Under the pieces are notes generated by a model. The model saw only the letters and a list, made by a program, of their open reading frames with translations, ran no database searches and was not told where the DNA came from. Source: Cricetomys ansorgei (lineage: Eukaryota; Chordata; Mammalia; Rodentia; Nesomyidae). Taken from it: a DNA stretch of 64,000 nucleotides. The stretch is taken from the NCBI GenBank assembly GCA_026225945.1, contig JAMJFZ010003163.1, forward strand, positions 24,539,501 through 24,603,500, written 5' to 3'. This document shows, one piece after another, positions 21,658-54,877 of the stretch. A program made the translations under genes and the position numbers. The stretch's first letter is position 1, and each line of letters starts with the position of its first letter.

Positions 21658-21840
21658 CCTGAGACTTGACACTATAAGAGGCCACGAAAGGCCATTAGTG
21701 AATATGCAACCTCAGTAGTAGTTGAAGGCCCAAAATGAAGGGGTCCTGTAAAAAAAAGTTGAGGCTTGACACCATGAAGAGAGCCAGGAGAGGCTACTGG
21801 TGAAGTGCAGCCCAGTTGCAGCAGAGACCCCAGTGCTCTG
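21658..21840 (+). repeat. diverged tandem module (~100 bp, 2 copies)
   Basis: Two successive blocks starting near 21658 and 21759 share cttgacac, a run of related bases (aagaggccac / agagagccag) and tagtgaa / tggtgaa, at a spacing of about 100 bp. Confidence 0.5.
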
Positions 21841-22179
21841 AATATGTCAATACCACCAAGAGCAACAGGAATGGAGTAGAGTCAGCCAGAGTCTGGAGGA
21901 CAAACTGTGCTTCAGAGGGCAGAACCAGAGAAGTGACCCAAGCCCTTTAGAGGAGCCCAGAAGATCGTGAGTGAATTCCAGATAATTGGACATGATGTTT
22001 TTCTGCTGTCCAAAGACATTGTAAAAAGCTTGATAGATGTTTAGTATCATTTTGTCATGTGCTTTAGAAGCTTCATAATTGTTCCTCTTGTAAATAGTTT
22101 TGCTGGTGTAGTGTTAAATTGTGTTGTAGAGATCAAAAGCAATTTTTTTTTGATTGGCTTATACAGAAAATGGGACATT

Positions 22180-22484
22180 TTGGGGAAGTTTATTTTTAGC
22201 TATGTTTGAAATTGTTTTGTGCACTGTTGGGTGAGGGGCTAAGCTAGGTCTTGGCGTTTGGTATTTCCTGCAGGTGCTGAATTTCTGTGGGCGGTGTTTA
22301 ATTGCTTATGATCTGCACATGGTATCAGCAGAACACCTAAGGAGTTCTGAATCAATGAAGCAGCTGAGCTGAGATGTTCGGGGTTCCACTGTTGAGGATG
22401 GTGCTTGCCATGTTGGTGGTTCCCTCTGCTGAGGCAGAGTTTATACCTATGAAATATGCCTTCTTGTCCTGTTTGGTGAGCTAC
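22180..22484 (-). mobile_element. LTR-like repeat, copy B
   Basis: Second copy of the 19840-20154 element, same orientation, about 2.3 kb away. If the pair are LTRs of one provirus this would be the 5' LTR on the - strand. The high divergence and the missing primer-binding site argue for caution. Confidence 0.65.
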
Positions 22485-23611
22485 CACAGCGGTGTACAGC
22501 TACACCCCAGCCTTGGGCATGCTGTTTTGACAGTACCGATTGCCTCTTATTAGCAGTCCCTATTGGCAATCGCACAGGCCTCCTGTCCCCAGAGAGGCCA
22601 TGCCTGAGAATCTTGGGACTAAGCTACTGCTGTGCTGTCTTAGATCCGCCCTGGCTTACCTTCCACTCTTGTCTGGATCCTCAGCGCCTCCTGAGCCTGC
22701 TTCACTTGGCATCTCCTGTCCCTACCACCTCGAAGTTGAGGTCCTCCCACCTAGCTCAGCTACAGAGTCCCCTCAAATGCATTAAGCTCCTGTGCCCAGA
22801 GTCAATGAGCCTGGGCTGCATCTATCCTTTGTCCCTTCTTGGACCTGTTTTCTCCCTGATAAGCAGGATCCATCTCTTTCTGCTCTTTCAGAGGGTCAGG
22901 AGAGTCTGAGGTTGGAGAAGTGACGTTCATTCCTAGCTGTGCGGATGAACAGCCTGCTGCTGGGTTCCTGGCTCCTCATGCATTTATTGTTTACTGGGTG
23001 TTTACAACAATGCAGACCTGCATTGGTGCTGGGGGTCAATGCCAGATCCTCCCTTGGGAACTCCCATGACGGGAGCTTACGGAGGAACGTGTAAGACGGT
23101 TAGATACAGCGATTGCTGAAATGGTGTGGAGGAGACACAGACCACACTGGCTCAAGCAATTGTAGAAGGCCTCAGAGAATGCTGACACCTGGGACCCTTC
23201 AAGAAAGGGATCGGCTCAGCCGGGCTCCCTAGGCCGTGGTGGTGCAGGGAGCCGTGCGCTCCAGAAGGGGAAGATGTTAGAAGATTCTGTGGTAGCATTT
23301 TTGACTTACATGATGAAAGAGTCCCTCTGGCTGGGTAAGGGAGTGCTGCATGGGTAAGGGGAGGCACTGCTGGGCAAGAGATTTTGCCAGGCCATGGCAG
23401 AGGGACCGGAGGCATGAAGCTGATGCTGGCTGCAGCTAGGAGTGGGAAGCTGACCCATGAGACATGGAGGGGTGGGGAGTAGGGAGGCACTCCCCAAAGT
23501 CACAATACTCTAGATGTGTAGCTTAGTTCTGATGTCACCAGAGCCCATCCTTCTGTCAAAGGCGGGGTGTCTGGTCCAGGGTGGCTAAACGTTCTATGTC
23601 ATTCTTTATGT

Positions 23612-23705
23612 TTTAGACAGGGCCTCGCCGTGTAGCCCAGTCGTGATGCTCTTGCTTCTGCTTCCTGGGTGCAGTGCCACCACTACCTGCTCTTCAGCCT
23701 TGATA
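23612..23705 (-). repeat. B1 SINE fragment
   Basis: gacagggcctcgccgtgtag and ccactacctgctc are the reverse complement of the B1 right half. Confidence 0.65.
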
Positions 23706-24784
23706 CTGCAGCCCTAGAATATAAAAGGAATGCTTGTTGAGTGGACATGTGACCAGTGACAGGCCATACCCAAGCCCGCCTTCCGTTTGCCTCAGTTAGC
23801 TCATCTATCAATGGGACTACTGGTTTTGCACCCCTGACTCCAAGCTCTTTCCCAGGGGCGTGCGCCCACCTGTGCTGGGAGTCGATAATCCTTGGAACAG
23901 ACTCCTGCTGCCTGCACCCCCTCCTCCAGCCCCAAACCCCAAATTACCTGCAGATGGTGCTGTCCTGGAGCTTTTCCATCTTGCCCAATGCGCACACAGA
24001 CCCAACCCCCACTTAATGACACCTTGCTGCCTTGGGCTGAGGGAGGGGAGGGGGCTGGCCCAGCCAGGCTGTGGTTTCTTTTTCCATTGCGTCAGGCCTC
24101 AGGGTCCAGATCCCTGTCCCGCTGCCGGGCTGGCACCGAGGGCCACTCTGATCCCCTGCCTGTCCCAACGTCAGACACCATGTGCTCCCCATTTCGGGGA
24201 TCCAGAAGCTTCCTGCCAGAGGGTGAGTTGGAGATAGGAGCCCTGCCCCTGGTTGGGGAGGAGTCCATTTCCCCGCCCACCGGCATAGAGCTCTGATTTT
24301 CTTGAGGGTGGGGCTGGGCTGGGCTGGAGCTGACCCTGGTGGGCTTCCTTGGACCAGGCTCCCCTGGTCCTTGCCCTCAGCTAGTTAGAGGTGGGATGCT
24401 AGTACAGTAACAGAGGCAAGGTTCTGGGTATGTGGACAGGTCAGTGACTACCATGAGGATGTATCCTCAGAGTGGTCACGTGAGCTTGGGCCTTTGTATT
24501 TGTCCGCTTGAGTGCATGTGTGTGTGTGTAGTGTGTACATGTGGCCAGGCCCACGTGTGTGCTACACCAGAAAGTGTGCCTGACTCCTTCCAAACAGGAA
24601 CAGAAGTCTGGATTGTAGGGGTCCAAGCCCAGGATGCATGTAATCCACTGTAGAGGGGCCAGTGTTGCAAATAGAAGGTGGGTGAAGCCCACGTGTCAGT
24701 GATGGGAGGCAATGTGGGTGTGGATGGGGTAACACCAGAGGAGATGAGGGTTCTGGGTCCTCATTAAAATGGGGAGTGGAGCTA

Positions 24785-24915
24785 GCCTCTGGGCACAGGC
24801 TTGCTATCTCACCTCCTTGGGAAGCTGAGGCAGGGGATGGCAAGTTCAAGTCCTGCTGGGGTGCAAAGTGAGATCAAGGCCAGCCTGGGTAATTTAGTGA
24901 GATCCTGTCTCAAAT
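24785..24915 (+). repeat. B1-like SINE
   Basis: tccttgggaagctgaggcag, aaggccagcctgggtaattt and gagatcctgtctcaaatt in order. Confidence 0.7.
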
Positions 24916-24917
24916 TA

Positions 24918-25150
24918 AATGTGATATATACGTGAAATATATATATGTATATATATTTGCACGTATAGTAGTATACGTACTATATACTACTATATGTATT
25001 TGTACGTACTATATGTAAAATATATACATTTGTATGTACTATATATACGTACTATATATATTTCTCATATATATGTATATACATTGTACGTATAGTAGTG
25101 CACTTGGCTTGCACATACATACATACATATATACATATATACATATATAC
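24918..25150. repeat. AT-rich TA/TACATA/GTACGTA repeat block
   Basis: Alternating purine-pyrimidine sequence of TATATA, TACGTAC and TACATA units, with many short palindromes such as GTACGTA. It follows the B1 tail. Confidence 0.9.
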
Positions 25151-25433
25151 AAGAATTGTCCTTGGCTCTCTAACTCTGCAGTTCTGGTTACAAGCCTGCC
25201 TCTTGGTCCCAGGCTGTCCCCAGTTTACCCAATAGTCTTCCCCAGGTGAGAAGGCCCAGCACTGGCTCGGGCATGGAGAAACAGCCTCAGAAGCAGCCTC
25301 TGCTGCTTCCTGGATGGTGGCCCAGGCAGTGCCTGGGCTCCTACTTTCTGTTCCTCCATTTCCTGTCTGTAAAGTAGGGTGAAGATCCTGCCCACGTCCA
25401 CTTCAGGCAGAGCGGGGGCCCCGTGGACACCTG

Positions 25434-25452
25434 TGATGTCACCTTTGATTGG
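25434..25452 (+). promoter_or_regulatory. CRE-like site next to inverted CCAAT box
   Basis: TGATGTCA at 25434-25441 and ATTGG at 25448-25452 lie in a repeat-free stretch (about 25,250-25,850) of intron 1. They could mark an enhancer or internal promoter. There is no functional evidence. Confidence 0.3.
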
Positions 25453-25857
25453 TCAGCTGAGGCTTTGCTCTCCATCCCCAGCCGCTCACCCTACAAACAT
25501 GGCTCCTCAGCCCTTTCTGTAGACACTGATTTTTACCGACAAGAATGAATCCTGCCAGCAAATTGCAGTGCTGTCCTGATGCTCTGGGAATTGCAATTGT
25601 AATGAGGTTCTAGGGACAGCTGGTAGGAGGGGAGCCGAGGACTGGCTTCTCCACTCTCCGTAACCCCTCCCTGTCAGGGGGTCCCTGGACGGGCACTGTG
25701 TCCTGTCTGCATGTCCCTCAGGAAGCTGACATTCTCAAGGGGCTGCGGTCTGGGGAGTAGAACCCTGAGGTGTGGTCTCTCCGGAGATGGTGGCTCTGCT
25801 CCTTAGCATGACAATCAGCTGTCTCGGACAAGGTGGGCCTTTGAGAAAACAGGAATC

Positions 25858-25955
25858 CAAATGTGGTGGTGTACACCTGCAATCCCACAGAAACAACAGG
25901 ATTATAGGTTCAAGGCCAGCCTGGGCTACATAGTGAAATGCTACTCAAAAAGGAG
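25858..25955 (+). repeat. B1 SINE
   Basis: tggtggtgtacacctgcaat, aaggccagcctgggctacat and agtgaaatgctactcaaaaa. Confidence 0.75.
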
Positions 25956-26142
25956 TTGAGGGTGATGGCTTAGTGGGTAAAGATCCCACTAGGCCTAACA
26001 ACCTTTGTTCATCCCTGGGCTTCTCTCCTTCCAGGAAGGAGGGAACTGACTTACAGGTTGTCCTCTGACCTTCATGTACACAGCCATGCATACCCACCCA
26101 CACCCCACACAATAAACACACATGTAAATAGATACAAAAACT
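25956..26142 (+). repeat. B2/B3 SINE
   Basis: gggtgatggcttagtgggta (tRNA-like head), then gttgtcctctgaccttcatg and an AATAAA-containing A-rich tail. Joined to the preceding B1. Confidence 0.75.
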
Positions 26143-26350
26143 TGAAGGGGCTACAGCCCAAGTACAAGCCTGAGGACCAGAGTTCAGACCCCTAACAACC
26201 GTGTGAAAGGCGGGCATGGTGGTGAGCGCGTGTTATCCAGTGCTGTGGGGGTACGGGGGGGGGGGGCAGCGGGCAGATCCAGGGACTAGCTGGCCACCCA
26301 GTCTAGCCAGATAGGTGAGTTCCAGCTTCAATAGGAGACTCTCAAAAAAA
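26143..26350 (+). repeat. B3-like SINE
   Basis: ggggctacagcccaagtaca head, gaccagagttcagaccccta, then a B1-like middle (ggcgggcatggtggtgagcg). It has an internal G run near 26258 and an A-tail at 26343. Confidence 0.65.
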
Positions 26351-26351
26351 A

Positions 26352-26760
26352 TCAGAGAGGCTGAGGAGGTGGCTCAGTAGGTAAAGTGCTTGCTCTGCAA
26401 GGGTGAGGATCTGAGGACTTGAGTTTGAAGCCCCAGCATCAATGCAAAAGGCCAGGCATGGCTGTGGGTGCCTGTAAGCCCAGCATTGAGAGGCAGAGAC
26501 GGGAGGATTCCCAGAGCTCACTGGCCATCCAGCCTGGTGAACTTCCAGTTCAGAGAGAAACCTTATTCCCAAGGGAGTAAGACAGAAAACAGGAAGATAC
26601 CAGGCATCTTGCTCTAGCCTCTGCTTGTGTGGGGACTGGCGTATGCACCCTCGCTTTCATGCATGGAGCACACACGGCAAAGCGGGGAACCACTGAGAAG
26701 ACACTCAGGGTGTCAGTCTCTGGCCTCCACAGATGTCCACACAGACGAACGCACACACAG
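26352..26760 (+). repeat. B2/B3-family SINE
   Basis: ggctgaggaggtggctcagt, taaagtgcttgctctgcaag, then ggccaggcatggctgtgggt and gcagagacgggaggattccc. The tail has CACACAGACG-type repeats. Confidence 0.7.
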
Positions 26761-27914
26761 AAGACAAACGAGATCGTTCCAGCCCATGGCTCCCCATCGC
26801 TCTCAAGCCCAACTGCCCACAGCGACCTAGGCTTATACAGTCCCTGTACATCTTCCCTGTGTTTCAGCTAGACCAGGCTGGGGGGCGCCCCAGGATCTCT
26901 AGCCCCAGAGGTGACACCAGAACTGGAATTGCTTAGTAGGCTACTCGCAGGTCTTGGGATGTGGTAGGTGCTCAACAAACCTAGAGGAAATTCATGAGCC
27001 TCAGTTTCCTTCTCTGGAAAATGGGCTAGTACTCCCATGTACCCCACAAGACTGAAGTAGGAAACAGTACGGTCCCACCATGCTCTGAGGCACGATGATA
27101 TAAGCCGCCTCCTGGAAGGATACAGGTCAGAAAACTCAACAGGCAGTGGGGGAACCGAATATTATTGAAGGCCTCGTGAGGTTTTTGGGAACTAGACCCA
27201 TCACCCATTAATGTTCACGTGTTTATGAGATAGGCCCTTAGAACATTGGGTTGGCAGATAGGGAATAGGCATATAGAACTCTGGACTTGTCTACAGGGCC
27301 AGTGACAAAGGGGTCCCACAGTGCACCCCCCCCCCCGCCATGAAGATAGTCCCTCTACTCCTCCACATGGACACTCTGTCCTCTGAGAACAGAACTACTG
27401 GCCATTAGCAGTTAGTGCCCAGCCTCGGTAGGCGAGGTACATTGGTCCTGAGTAGGCACTGGAGGACTCAAGGATGCCCGGGAGAATCAGTTCTGTGCTC
27501 AAGACCAGGATCAACTCTGGCAGGACCAGAGTAGGGTAGAGGGTGTGTTTGTTCATTCATTTGTGCACACAGCCTTCACACGTGCCCTGAAGCCTTCTGT
27601 ATTCCAGCCATGGGCTTAGACTGGAGATGTAGGAGGAACATTAATAGACAGTGAACAAGGTCCGGTTTTGAATAAGTTTCGTGACGTTCACTTCTCAGCG
27701 GCCAGAGCAAAAGGCAAGCCCAAGCCATCATACACTGATGCTAACTCATGCACTGCACAATGCATGCAGGATACCCATGCCCACTCTGATGTCCTGTGAT
27801 CCCTCATGAACAACGCAAGGGTCTATGTACATCTCACAGGTAAGGACTGACCAAGGCAGAGAAATGGCACCAAGGCAAACCCCACACCTCCCGGAGACTT
27901 CTCATTCCCTCTAG

Positions 27915-28140
27915 GTTTCTGCTTGTCTTTAATGTGTATGGGTGTTTTGCCTGGACGTATGTCTGTGCAGCATGTGCGTGCAGTACCTGCAGAATCCAAA
28001 ACAAGGCATCAGATCCCCTGGAACTGGAGGTTAGAGACAGTTCAGAGCTGCCACATGGGTGCTGGGAGTCGAACCAGGGTCCTCTGGAGGATCAGCCATT
28101 GCTTTGGTCCCTCTGACAAGCCTTTGCCCATGTCTCACAC
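27915..28140 (-). repeat. B3-family SINE
   Basis: The + strand shows the typical reverse-complement order: gggtgttttgcctggacgta, catgggtgctgggagtcgaa, gatcagccattgctttggtc. Confidence 0.75.
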
Positions 28141-28164
28141 AGTGCAGTCTGCCATCTTACCACT

Positions 28165-49667
<21,503 letters not shown>

Positions 49668-49938
49668 GTCCGGCCCCGCAGCATGCCAGCTGAGCCCCTG
49701 GCCTCCCCAGGGACATGCACGTCCACCATGCTTCCTCCTGGGTGGCTTTTTTTACCAGTCCACATTTTATTTTTTACAACCAGACCTCCACCCCACCTTC
49801 CCACAGCCCAGCTGGGCTTCCTTTGTCAGAGTCAAATGATGCTTCCAGGCCAAACTGGCATCCTCTCCCCATCCTCCTGCCATTCTAAGTATTGAATGTA
49901 CTTTGTATTATTTTAGTGGAATTATTGTTATTAAAGAG

Positions 49939-49944
49939 AATAAA
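49939..49944 (+). terminator. CPNE2: proximal poly(A) signal AATAAA of CPNE2
   Basis: AATAAA preceded by ATTAAA at 49930-49935. Cleavage would fall near 49,955-49,970, giving a 3' UTR of about 0.3 kb. Confidence 0.75.
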
Positions 49945-50072
49945 ATTTTTACAATCATAACTGGCTTTTTCTAAGTAAGTAGCTCCAAAAAAGGAATGTA
50001 TCCCTAGTGCATACTTTGTACGGCGGCCTGCTCTGTTTTATACTGTGACTGTGTTTTTGTTATACTCAGGGT

Positions 50073-50078
50073 AATAAA
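50073..50078 (+). terminator. CPNE2: distal poly(A) signal AATAAA of CPNE2
   Basis: AATAAA followed within 20 bases by a GT-rich run (agatgttgtctggc). It would give a 3' UTR about 130 bases longer. Confidence 0.6.
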
Positions 50079-50098
50079 GGAGTTTCAGATGTTGTCTG

Positions 50099-53000
50099 GC
50101 AGCTCCTTCCTTAGTAAGGGTCAATGGGCTCACTCACTGATTTGGAAAAGGAAATTAACAGAAAGACCTTCACTCCGCTCCTCCATTCTGGAAGTCGGTG
50201 TGATCACTTCTAAGTGGGGACATGCATTCCCTGTGAGCAGCAGTGTCCTGTGAAATTGGCACAGGACACAGCACCCTTCACACACTGTGCAGACATGAAG
50301 AGCCCACCCAGCCAACACTTCATGCTCCTCTTGGCCGACACCGTCCTACTTACTCTTCACCGCGGCAAGACCTCAGCTGCTGCCACCCACCTTCTCCTAG
50401 GATGTCCTAGGCACGTCTTTGGCCTCAGGACCCTCTAACAGCGAACATTTCCACTGACCACCGCGTTTCTAGCTCCCTCTACCAGCACTGTTCATGAACC
50501 TTGCACAGCCTGGCCATGACCCTGGAGAAACAGGGAAACACACAGAACCTACTAGATAGGCAGCCTGTGGAAGTATGGCTGACCCTTGTGCACGTGTGCC
50601 TGCCATGCCCAGCATCTCTCTTAGCTCTGCAAGGGGCTTTCCCGCTCAAGCTAATGACCCTACACTCTGCTCCACTGACACAGTAAGCCAGTTAGTTAGC
50701 TCAACCTTCGCTCTAGGCTAGTCCTTCCTAGCTGCTGGAATTGGGTAGCGCCAGGCAGGGACCAATCTCAGGAGCCATGGTCTATATGGTGAGAGTGAGG
50801 AGAAAACTTCTGTTACCACCAGATGCTCGTTTATTTTGAGACAGGGTCTTACTATGTAGCTCTGGCTGTCCTAGAACTCACTATGTAGACCAGGATGGCC
50901 TTGAGCTCAAAAAATCATCCCGTTTCTAGGATTAAAGATGTGTGCCACCACACCCAGCTCTACTAACTGCTCATTTATCTACCCCTGGCTCGGCTAACCA
51001 GGGAGTCTACTGGATATAGCTTCCAGGTAGGTAGGGCAACCCAGACAAGTCACTGTGCCTCTGGGAGTTTTGGGTTCCTCTGTAGAATATACAGAAAAAC
51101 ACAAGTCCACTAAAACAATGCAGAGTGTCCTCCCAATGGCCATTATGACCTGTGCATAGCAGGCCTCAGTGGTGTCACAGAAGCAGAAGAATAGCCTGTC
51201 TCCCATGGGAGCCTTTCTGTGTCTCCTATATATCTGGGGTTAGGGCTGTTAATGCTCTTCCAGCTCCTTCTAAAAGTATTCCTCTAGCAGGTAAGGGAAC
51301 AATGCCAGCCCATGACAGAGTCAATTAAGGCATGACCGTGCAACTTACAACTACAAAAGTGTTGACAAGATTCCAGCTGAGCACCGAGCACCAAGAAGTA
51401 CTTGCATTCCATTCTAGCATGTGTAACTAGGCTGGGCGTGCCAGAATGCCAAGAAGCCACCCAAGTCCAAAAGGCTGTGCATTGCCACTGAGCCCGCCTT
51501 GTTTCCTGCAGGGGCCTAAGATGACAGCTGAGTCACATACCCACAGCAAGGACATTCGAGCCAAGGAACCTGGTGTGCCTAAGCAATTAACATTTTGCTA
51601 ACTGGAGCTAAGACAGAAGCTGGTGGAGCTGACAACCAGATCTGACCCTCCCAACACGTCACTGTTCTAGCTACAACTGTGCAATGCCACCGCCAAACAA
51701 ACCTATGTGCGACACGCTAATACACTCTGGACATCCTACTCAGACACGGGAGGCATCTCATCTAGATGATCGATCATCCCCACAGGAAGCTGGTGTTATT
51801 CCTGTTTCCTAGGGGATGGGACAGAAGAAGGACCTTGTCTGTTTGTATGCTGATCACCCTGGCATGTCTATGGAGGGTAGAAAGAGGCTGTTCTCAAGAA
51901 ACTGGAACAGCAGGCCTGGTTGAGGCAAACCAAGCTTTCCTCTTAGGTGAGGAGGTAGCCAAAAGGGAGGAATTCAGGAGAAACAAAGCAAAAGCAAAAA
52001 AAAAAAAAAAGATAACTATTAAAGTCACCTCTGATAATGCACCTGACTGAGTAGCTGGGAAAGATGAGGAGCAGGAGGGGGAGAGCGGTGTCTTACCTCA
52101 GTCTGAGGAAGTTTCTTTCTACTGGGTCCTGGGACCACCGCAGGCTGTGCAGGCAGGGAGGGAGTCAGCTACCTTTCTAGGTCCAGTCACATCAGCCTGC
52201 CTGCTTTTTATAGAGGGAAAATAGGTGACTTGAATTTCAAGTCTCTCTCCTCCCCGCCCTAGGACCATAGCCTCAGGTAGACAAATGACAGGAGCTGACA
52301 CTGACACAAGTCAGACACTCCCTTGCCTCCCAGATAGAGCTGGCAACAGATCACTGCTGTCACCTGAGTTAATGTACAAGGCTTAAAGAAACCATCACCA
52401 ATCTTTTTTTAACCTTCTTACCAAACTGTAAAATCCCACTCAGGCAGGAGTACATTTGGTAGGACTGGTCCCTAGATCCTTCTCAGAGGTCAACACCTAT
52501 AGATGCTCAAGTCTTGTCTGTAAAATGGTTTGTTTGCATAGTACCTACTCATGCCTTCCTGTTTACACTCAGTCATTCCTAGCTTACTTGACTTACAACA
52601 ACTTATGATGCCTATAATCATGTGATATACTGTTACACTCTCTAGGGGAAAAAACTCTGTACATATTCAGTACAGAGGGAATCTTTTATTTTTGGACCCT
52701 GGTTGATCTGATCCCCAGGTGAGACCTGCCACAGTACAAGACTAACTGGGTTCTGGAGGTTAAAGTGGGGGTTCTTTCCATCTCTGCTCATTCTATTCTG
52801 TGGGAGGGGACCATAGGTCTGTCCCACCTGCTTCTCTATTGGTTGGCTGCTTTGCCACAGAAGTGGTGTTTCAATTACAGGCCTCTCCACCATTAGGCAC
52901 AATGAACTATGATAAGAAAGGCCACCACAGTGTGACTCACAAGGTTTCCTGGGCCACCAAAAGCAGAGATCAAGTCTGAAGCTGGTCATACCGTCACTCA

Positions 53001-54195
53001 CCAGTGATCCTAGCACACGAAGCTGAGTCGAAAGGATGACAAGTTTGTAAGCCAGCTTGAGCTACACAACTCTGTCAAAAAGAAAAGAAACCTGGGTCTG
53101 AAGACTGCTCAATGCAGTCAGATGCTGGAGATGGGAGAGCTGGATGCACAAGATGTAGTGCAGAGAGAGAGCTTGCTCAAACGGGTTTAAAAATTGAAGG
53201 GACAGTTTGAGACCCTGCAATCCTGTCACCCTTTTCCAACATCAAGAGACCACGAGGAACACGACGAGCGGCCTCTGAAAAAACTCAAGCTGCGTGAAAC
53301 TGACGACGTTGAAGTCTTGGTCTGCCTCCTAAAATGCTCAGGGCTGCTCTGGGTACAGGAGCATGCTGCAGGAGTGGCAGCACAGTCACAGGAACAATGG
53401 CACGAAGAGGCAGAAGGTACTTTGCAGTTTTACCTGGATGTTTCATCAGGATGGAGCTGACGCGCCTATACTGACAGTCAGGAAAGGTTAGCACTGGGAA
53501 GCGCTGCAAGGGACGGCAGCATTCACAGGCACGGGCACCCGAGATGGGTGAGGGAAACCATCTGCTGGTGGGCACTGGTGTCAATACACTGGAAGGGGAA
53601 AGGAAGGGCTGGACGAGATCCAGGGCCCTTTCTGCCCACGTTAACACTGAGGAGCTTCCTCTGCCTGCCTTCCGGAATGTCAGCGCCAACACATTCGGTG
53701 TCTCGCTCGTCTCACACCCATACGAAGGGAAAACAATAGGTGCTGGAAACGGAGAAGAAAACTTCTCAGGCTCATCCTGGTGTGGAGGCACAAACACTGC
53801 TACGTCCGCCTCTCAGCCTGAGTCCTGCACACCTGCCCTCCCTCCTCCGTGAGACATAAATGGGCAAGGCCCTCTGCTTTTTGGCTGTTCAGTGCTCAGG
53901 AGCTGCTGTGTTTGGGAAGAGGATGTGGGGCAGGTGGGGAGGGTGGGGGCGGGACGCAGTGGATAAAGGGACAGTACTGAGGCAGCACCTTAGGCTGGAA
54001 ATAGCTTCACAGTCAAAAGCCACAGCTCTGTATGTGCCAACAGCAGTGCCCTGGTGGAGTAGAGTACAGCCATCACACGCAGGTACGTCCCACTGGTTTA
54101 TAGTCTGAGGAGTCCAGAAACTGCTAGAATTAGTCATCTCTTTAACATAGCTATCAACAGTTAAAGTTTGTTTCTCTTAACATTTAGAATCTTAA
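50099..54195. other. intergenic region between the convergent CPNE2 and PSME3IP1 3' ends
   Basis: No gene is recognised. It has a reversed B1 (50827-50960), an A-run at 51997-52010, a TTTATT (AATAAA on the - strand) at 52685-52690 that could end a longer PSME3IP1 transcript, and a B1-like fragment near 52995-53090. The remaining sequence is unassigned. Confidence 0.6.
50827..50960 (-). repeat. B1 SINE
   Basis: gagacagggtcttactatgt, ggctgtcctagaactcacta and gtgccaccacacccagctct, the reversed B1. Confidence 0.85.
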
Positions 54196-54204
54196 ACTAA
54201 ATCT

Positions 54205-54210
54205 TTTATT
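54205..54210 (-). terminator. PSME3IP1: likely poly(A) signal of PSME3IP1
   Basis: TTTATT on the + strand is AATAAA on the - strand, about 670 bases after the PSME3IP1 stop. A second AATAAA lies further on at 52685-52690. Confidence 0.6.
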
Positions 54211-54877
54211 TCAAAAACAAAATCAAAACAACTTTTCAGGGAGAGAAGGTGGGCAGAAGATGGACACGCCCCCATCACCAGTCCTTCCTTCCTCCTTGGG
54301 TTGGATGGAGGGGAGAACATGGAAGAGCATGGCCTCAAGGGCTGCTGTCGGCTTGTAGCCTTGTGGGTGTGGTTTATAATCTTTACTCAGTCACAAGACA
54401 TCCAGGAAGGAGTAGTTCTAGGAAAGAGCTCGGTGTCATCAGCTAAGGCAGCCTCTGTCTCTATCCCACACACAACATGGTAGAACCAAACAGCCCATTC
54501 ATCTACAATAGAACATAGAGAAAACGTCTCCCCTTGCTTCCTGTGCTGCTAAGAAAGGAGAAAAACAAGAAAGCAAAACGGTACAGTGAACCCTTACAAG
54601 TCAGCTGGTGCCTGTCCTTGCACCATCAGTGACATCTGAGGCTTGCCTGAACCCCAACCCCTCATTATCAGCAGGATAGGTTTGGTCATCTGCACTGGAG
54701 TATAAAGAGAAATCAAGCAGAGTTTGTGCCACAAGTGGACTGTGGCACATTTCTGGGTTAGGTTAAAATGTCACATGTGTACAAGAAGCAGGAGAAGAAG
54801 TTTTTTGAGGGAAGTGATGTCAAGGCAGACAGACATCTAGCCCTCTGGGGAGATGCTCCCTGTGGTAATGTCAGGAG
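54211..54877 (-). other. PSME3IP1: PSME3IP1 3' UTR
   Basis: Uninterrupted from the stop codon to the first AATAAA on the - strand. No SINE is visible in it. Confidence 0.6.

Larger units (their letters stand above)
20155..22179 (-). mobile_element. sequence between the two LTR-like copies (decayed internal region with nested LTR)
   Basis: About 2 kb flanked by the two repeat copies. It contains a separate LTR at 20947-21453 and a roughly 100-bp module present twice (21658-21840). No gag, pol or env coding frame was recognised and no primer-binding site is clear next to copy B. It could be a decayed endogenous retrovirus, a non-coding LTR element, or two independent insertions. Confidence 0.45.
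49668..50098 (+). other. CPNE2: CPNE2 3' UTR
   Basis: From the stop to just past the second poly(A) signal. It contains a T-rich stretch near 49747-49777 and no mobile element. Confidence 0.75.

Noticed and set aside
20155..22179. Retroviral protein-coding remnants between the LTR-like copies
   Set aside because: No frame with gag, pol or env motifs could be recognised; the open frames are short and without known signatures.
25434..25452. Possible MHC-type X2-Y (SXY) module, attractive because NLRC5 acts on such promoters
   Set aside because: The CRE-like and CCAAT sites are only about 7 bp apart, while the SXY module needs a wider, helically phased spacing, and no X1 (RFX) box was seen upstream.
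53194..53460. 88-codon plus-strand frame in the CPNE2-PSME3IP1 intergenic region
   Set aside because: No recognisable domain, no splice or promoter context, and Gln/Glu-rich by chance; not supported as a gene.
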